This document shows, in pieces, positions 6,578-7,745 of a DNA stretch of 7,745 bases. How positions within the stretch are numbered: position 1 is the first letter of the stretch; every line of letters starts with the position of its first letter. A program made the position numbers and the translations under genes. The notes under the pieces were generated by a model. It ran no database searches. It had not been told where the DNA came from and worked only from the letters and a program-made list of their open reading frames with translations. Source of the DNA: Marinilabiliales bacterium. GTDB lineage: Bacteria > Bacteroidota > Bacteroidia > Bacteroidales > UBA12077. Where the stretch lies: assembly GCA_002869305.1 (NCBI GenBank), contig PKTC01000401.1, forward strand, positions 1 to 7,745, in the 5' to 3' direction.

Positions 6578-7681
6578 TTACCTTTTAACTAATTTTAAAA
6601 CCTCCCTGGCAATTGTTTTTGCAGAATCGCGTAAAGCCATTCCTTTAATATTTTTTGATAAGGTATTTATTAGCATTTCATTTATTACCAATTCCAGTGC
6701 AGTATTAATTAATCTCTGTTTTGCTTCATTATCTTTGATAATTATAGCTGCTTTTTTATTTACCAAAGCCATCGCATTTTTAGTCTGATGATCTTCAGCT
6801 ACATTTGGTGATGGAACTAATATTACCGGTTTCCCAACTAAGCATAGCTCCGATATGGTTCCAGCTCCTGCTCTTGAAATAATTATATCAGCAGCTGCAT
6901 ATGCCAAATCCATTCTTTGAATAAAATCTAGCACTTGTATGTTTTTAAATCCAGACCTTTCTGCTGCTTCTTTTGCATCCTCATAATAATACTTGCCCGT
7001 TTGCCACAAAAGTTGGAATTCAGAACGTCCTATTTTACTGATTTCTTTAATAACACTTTCGTTAATTGTTAGGGCTCCGAGACTTCCTCCTATTATTAAT
7101 ATGGTCTTTTTGTTTGAATCCAGCTCAAAGTGATTAACAGCCTCTGCTTTATTTCCAATTTTATCCAATAAATCCTGTCTAACGGGATTTCCGGTTAATA
7201 GTATTTTATCTTCTGGAAAATATTTCTCCATTCCTTCGTAAGCAACACATATTTTCTGGGCTTTTTTTGCCAATAACTTATTCGTAATTCCTGCATACGA
7301 ATTTTGTTCCTGAATTATTGTTGGAATTCTTCTTTTGTTAGCCTCAAATAAAACTGGGCCACTCGCGTATCCGCCAACTCCAACAACAACATCGGGTTTA
7401 AAATCCTTTATTATTTTTTTTGACATTCTTAAACTTCGAGCGAGTTTCTGAATGAAACTTAAATTTTTTGTTGTGAGCTTTCTATGCAATCCTGCAACCG
7501 GTAATCCAATAATCTCATAACCTGCTGCAGGAACTTTTTCCATCTCTATTTTCCCTAATGCACCCACAAAAAGGATTTTTGTATCCGGTTCAATTTCTTT
7601 AATTGCGTTTGCAATAGAAATTGCAGGAAATACATGACCTCCTGTTCCTCCTCCACTTATTATTATATTATTCCTGTTCAT
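6578..7681 (-). CDS. murG: UDP-GlcNAc:lipid I GlcNAc transferase MurG
   Basis: MurG transfers GlcNAc from UDP-GlcNAc to lipid I on the cytoplasmic face of the membrane, giving lipid II. It is a GT-B fold (family GT28) enzyme. The N-terminal acceptor domain has GGGTGGHVFPA (10-20) and GVGGYASGP (101-109), followed by QEQNSYAGITNK (124-135). The C-terminal donor domain has TGNPVR (163-168), GGSLGA (198-203), SRAGAGTISEL (269-279) and DHQTKNA (297-303), which together form the UDP-GlcNAc site. From the ATG at 7681 the protein is 367 residues, normal for the family. A TTG two codons upstream (7687-7685) is in frame, but the ATG places the start at the usual distance before the glycine loop and I prefer it. 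The start overlaps the end of ftsW by 14 bases, which suggests coupling. Confidence 0.97.
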   Translation of the reverse strand: MNRNNIIISGGGTGGHVFPAISIANAIKEIEPDTKILFVGALGKIEMEKVPAAGYEIIGLPVAGLHRKLTTKNLSFIQKLARSLRMSKKIIKDFKPDVVVGVGGYASGPVLFEANKRRIPTIIQEQNSYAGITNKLLAKKAQKICVAYEGMEKYFPEDKILLTGNPVRQDLLDKIGNKAEAVNHFELDSNKKTILIIGGSLGALTINESVIKEISKIGRSEFQLLWQTGKYYYEDAKEAAERSGFKNIQVLDFIQRMDLAYAAADIIISRAGAGTISELCLVGKPVILVPSPNVAEDHQTKNAMALVNKKAAIIIKDNEAKQRLINTALELVINEMLINTLSKNIKGMALRDSAKTIAREVLKLVKR

Positions 7682-7745
7682 TTTCAACAGCTGGTTCCGA
7701 AATAAATTCTTCGATTTTTTCTATACTGCGGCTAACACTGAGTAT
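7668..7745 (-). CDS. ftsW: FtsW C-terminal end (partial, starts beyond the right edge)
   Basis: A frame open at the right edge encodes 25 residues, starting ILSVSRSIEKIEE and ending PAVENEQE, before a TAA at 7670-7668. It is in a different frame from murG and overlaps its first 14 bases. The beginning resembles the last membrane segment and following 'SVSR' of Bacteroidota FtsW, the SEDS-family septal glycan polymerase. The gene order (ftsW directly before murG) is standard for dcw clusters. The short acidic tail would be cytoplasmic. The identification rests on few residues plus context. Confidence 0.75.
   Translation of the reverse strand: MLSVSRSIEKIEEFISEPAVENEQE

Noticed and set aside
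1..7745. Search for CRISPR arrays, insertion sequences, tRNA genes, riboswitches or a new defence system
   Set aside because: I saw no regularly spaced repeats, terminal inverted repeats, transposase motifs, cloverleaf sequences or unexplained gene clusters. Coding genes fill nearly the whole window.

Overview
The window is a stretch of low-GC bacterial DNA in which every gene I can support lies on the minus strand, so the genes read from right to left. It holds the distal half of a division and cell wall (dcw) cluster in the order ftsW (C-terminal end only), murG, murC, ftsQ, ftsA, ftsZ, then a yqeY-like gene. After a terminator comes the 5' part of a radical SAM gene that runs off the left edge. 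The organism is very probably a member of Bacteroidota, most likely class Bacteroidia and perhaps near Marinilabiliales. The reasons are the gene order with yqeY after ftsZ, the FtsZ C-terminus ending NNSYLHDNVD in place of the proteobacterial-type tail, A/T-rich leaders without clear Shine-Dalgarno sequences, and AT-rich codon use. The finer placement is a guess from memory of protein sequences.

Right to left: ftsW (7745 to 7668) overlaps murG (7681 to 6578) by 14 bases. murG is followed after one base by murC (6576 to 5197), whose stop overlaps the ftsQ start in an ATGA junction (ftsQ 5200 to 4406). Four bases then separate ftsQ from ftsA (4401 to 3079). This tight spacing indicates one polycistronic unit with likely translational coupling. 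A 121-base gap precedes ftsZ (2957 to 1482). It contains a perfect 10-bp inverted repeat that includes a possible promoter, so ftsZ may have extra transcription of its own. yqeY (1461 to 1009) follows after 20 bases. A strong intrinsic terminator (905-930) then probably closes the unit, and the radical SAM gene (873 to the left edge) follows.

The genes cover linked steps. MurC makes UDP-MurNAc-L-Ala in the cytoplasm. MurG turns lipid I into lipid II on the inner face of the membrane. FtsW polymerises lipid II at the septum. FtsQ, FtsA and FtsZ build and anchor the division machine. YqeY has an uncertain role related to tRNA or amidotransferases. The radical SAM protein is the only accessory-looking gene, and its substrate cannot be read from this fragment.

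I found no mobile element, CRISPR array, RNA gene or unknown multi-gene system. The core genes look intact, with their expected motifs and lengths. The points worth a second look are regulatory (the ftsA-ftsZ gap and the terminator before the radical SAM gene) or concern lineage-specific tails and the truncated radical SAM protein.
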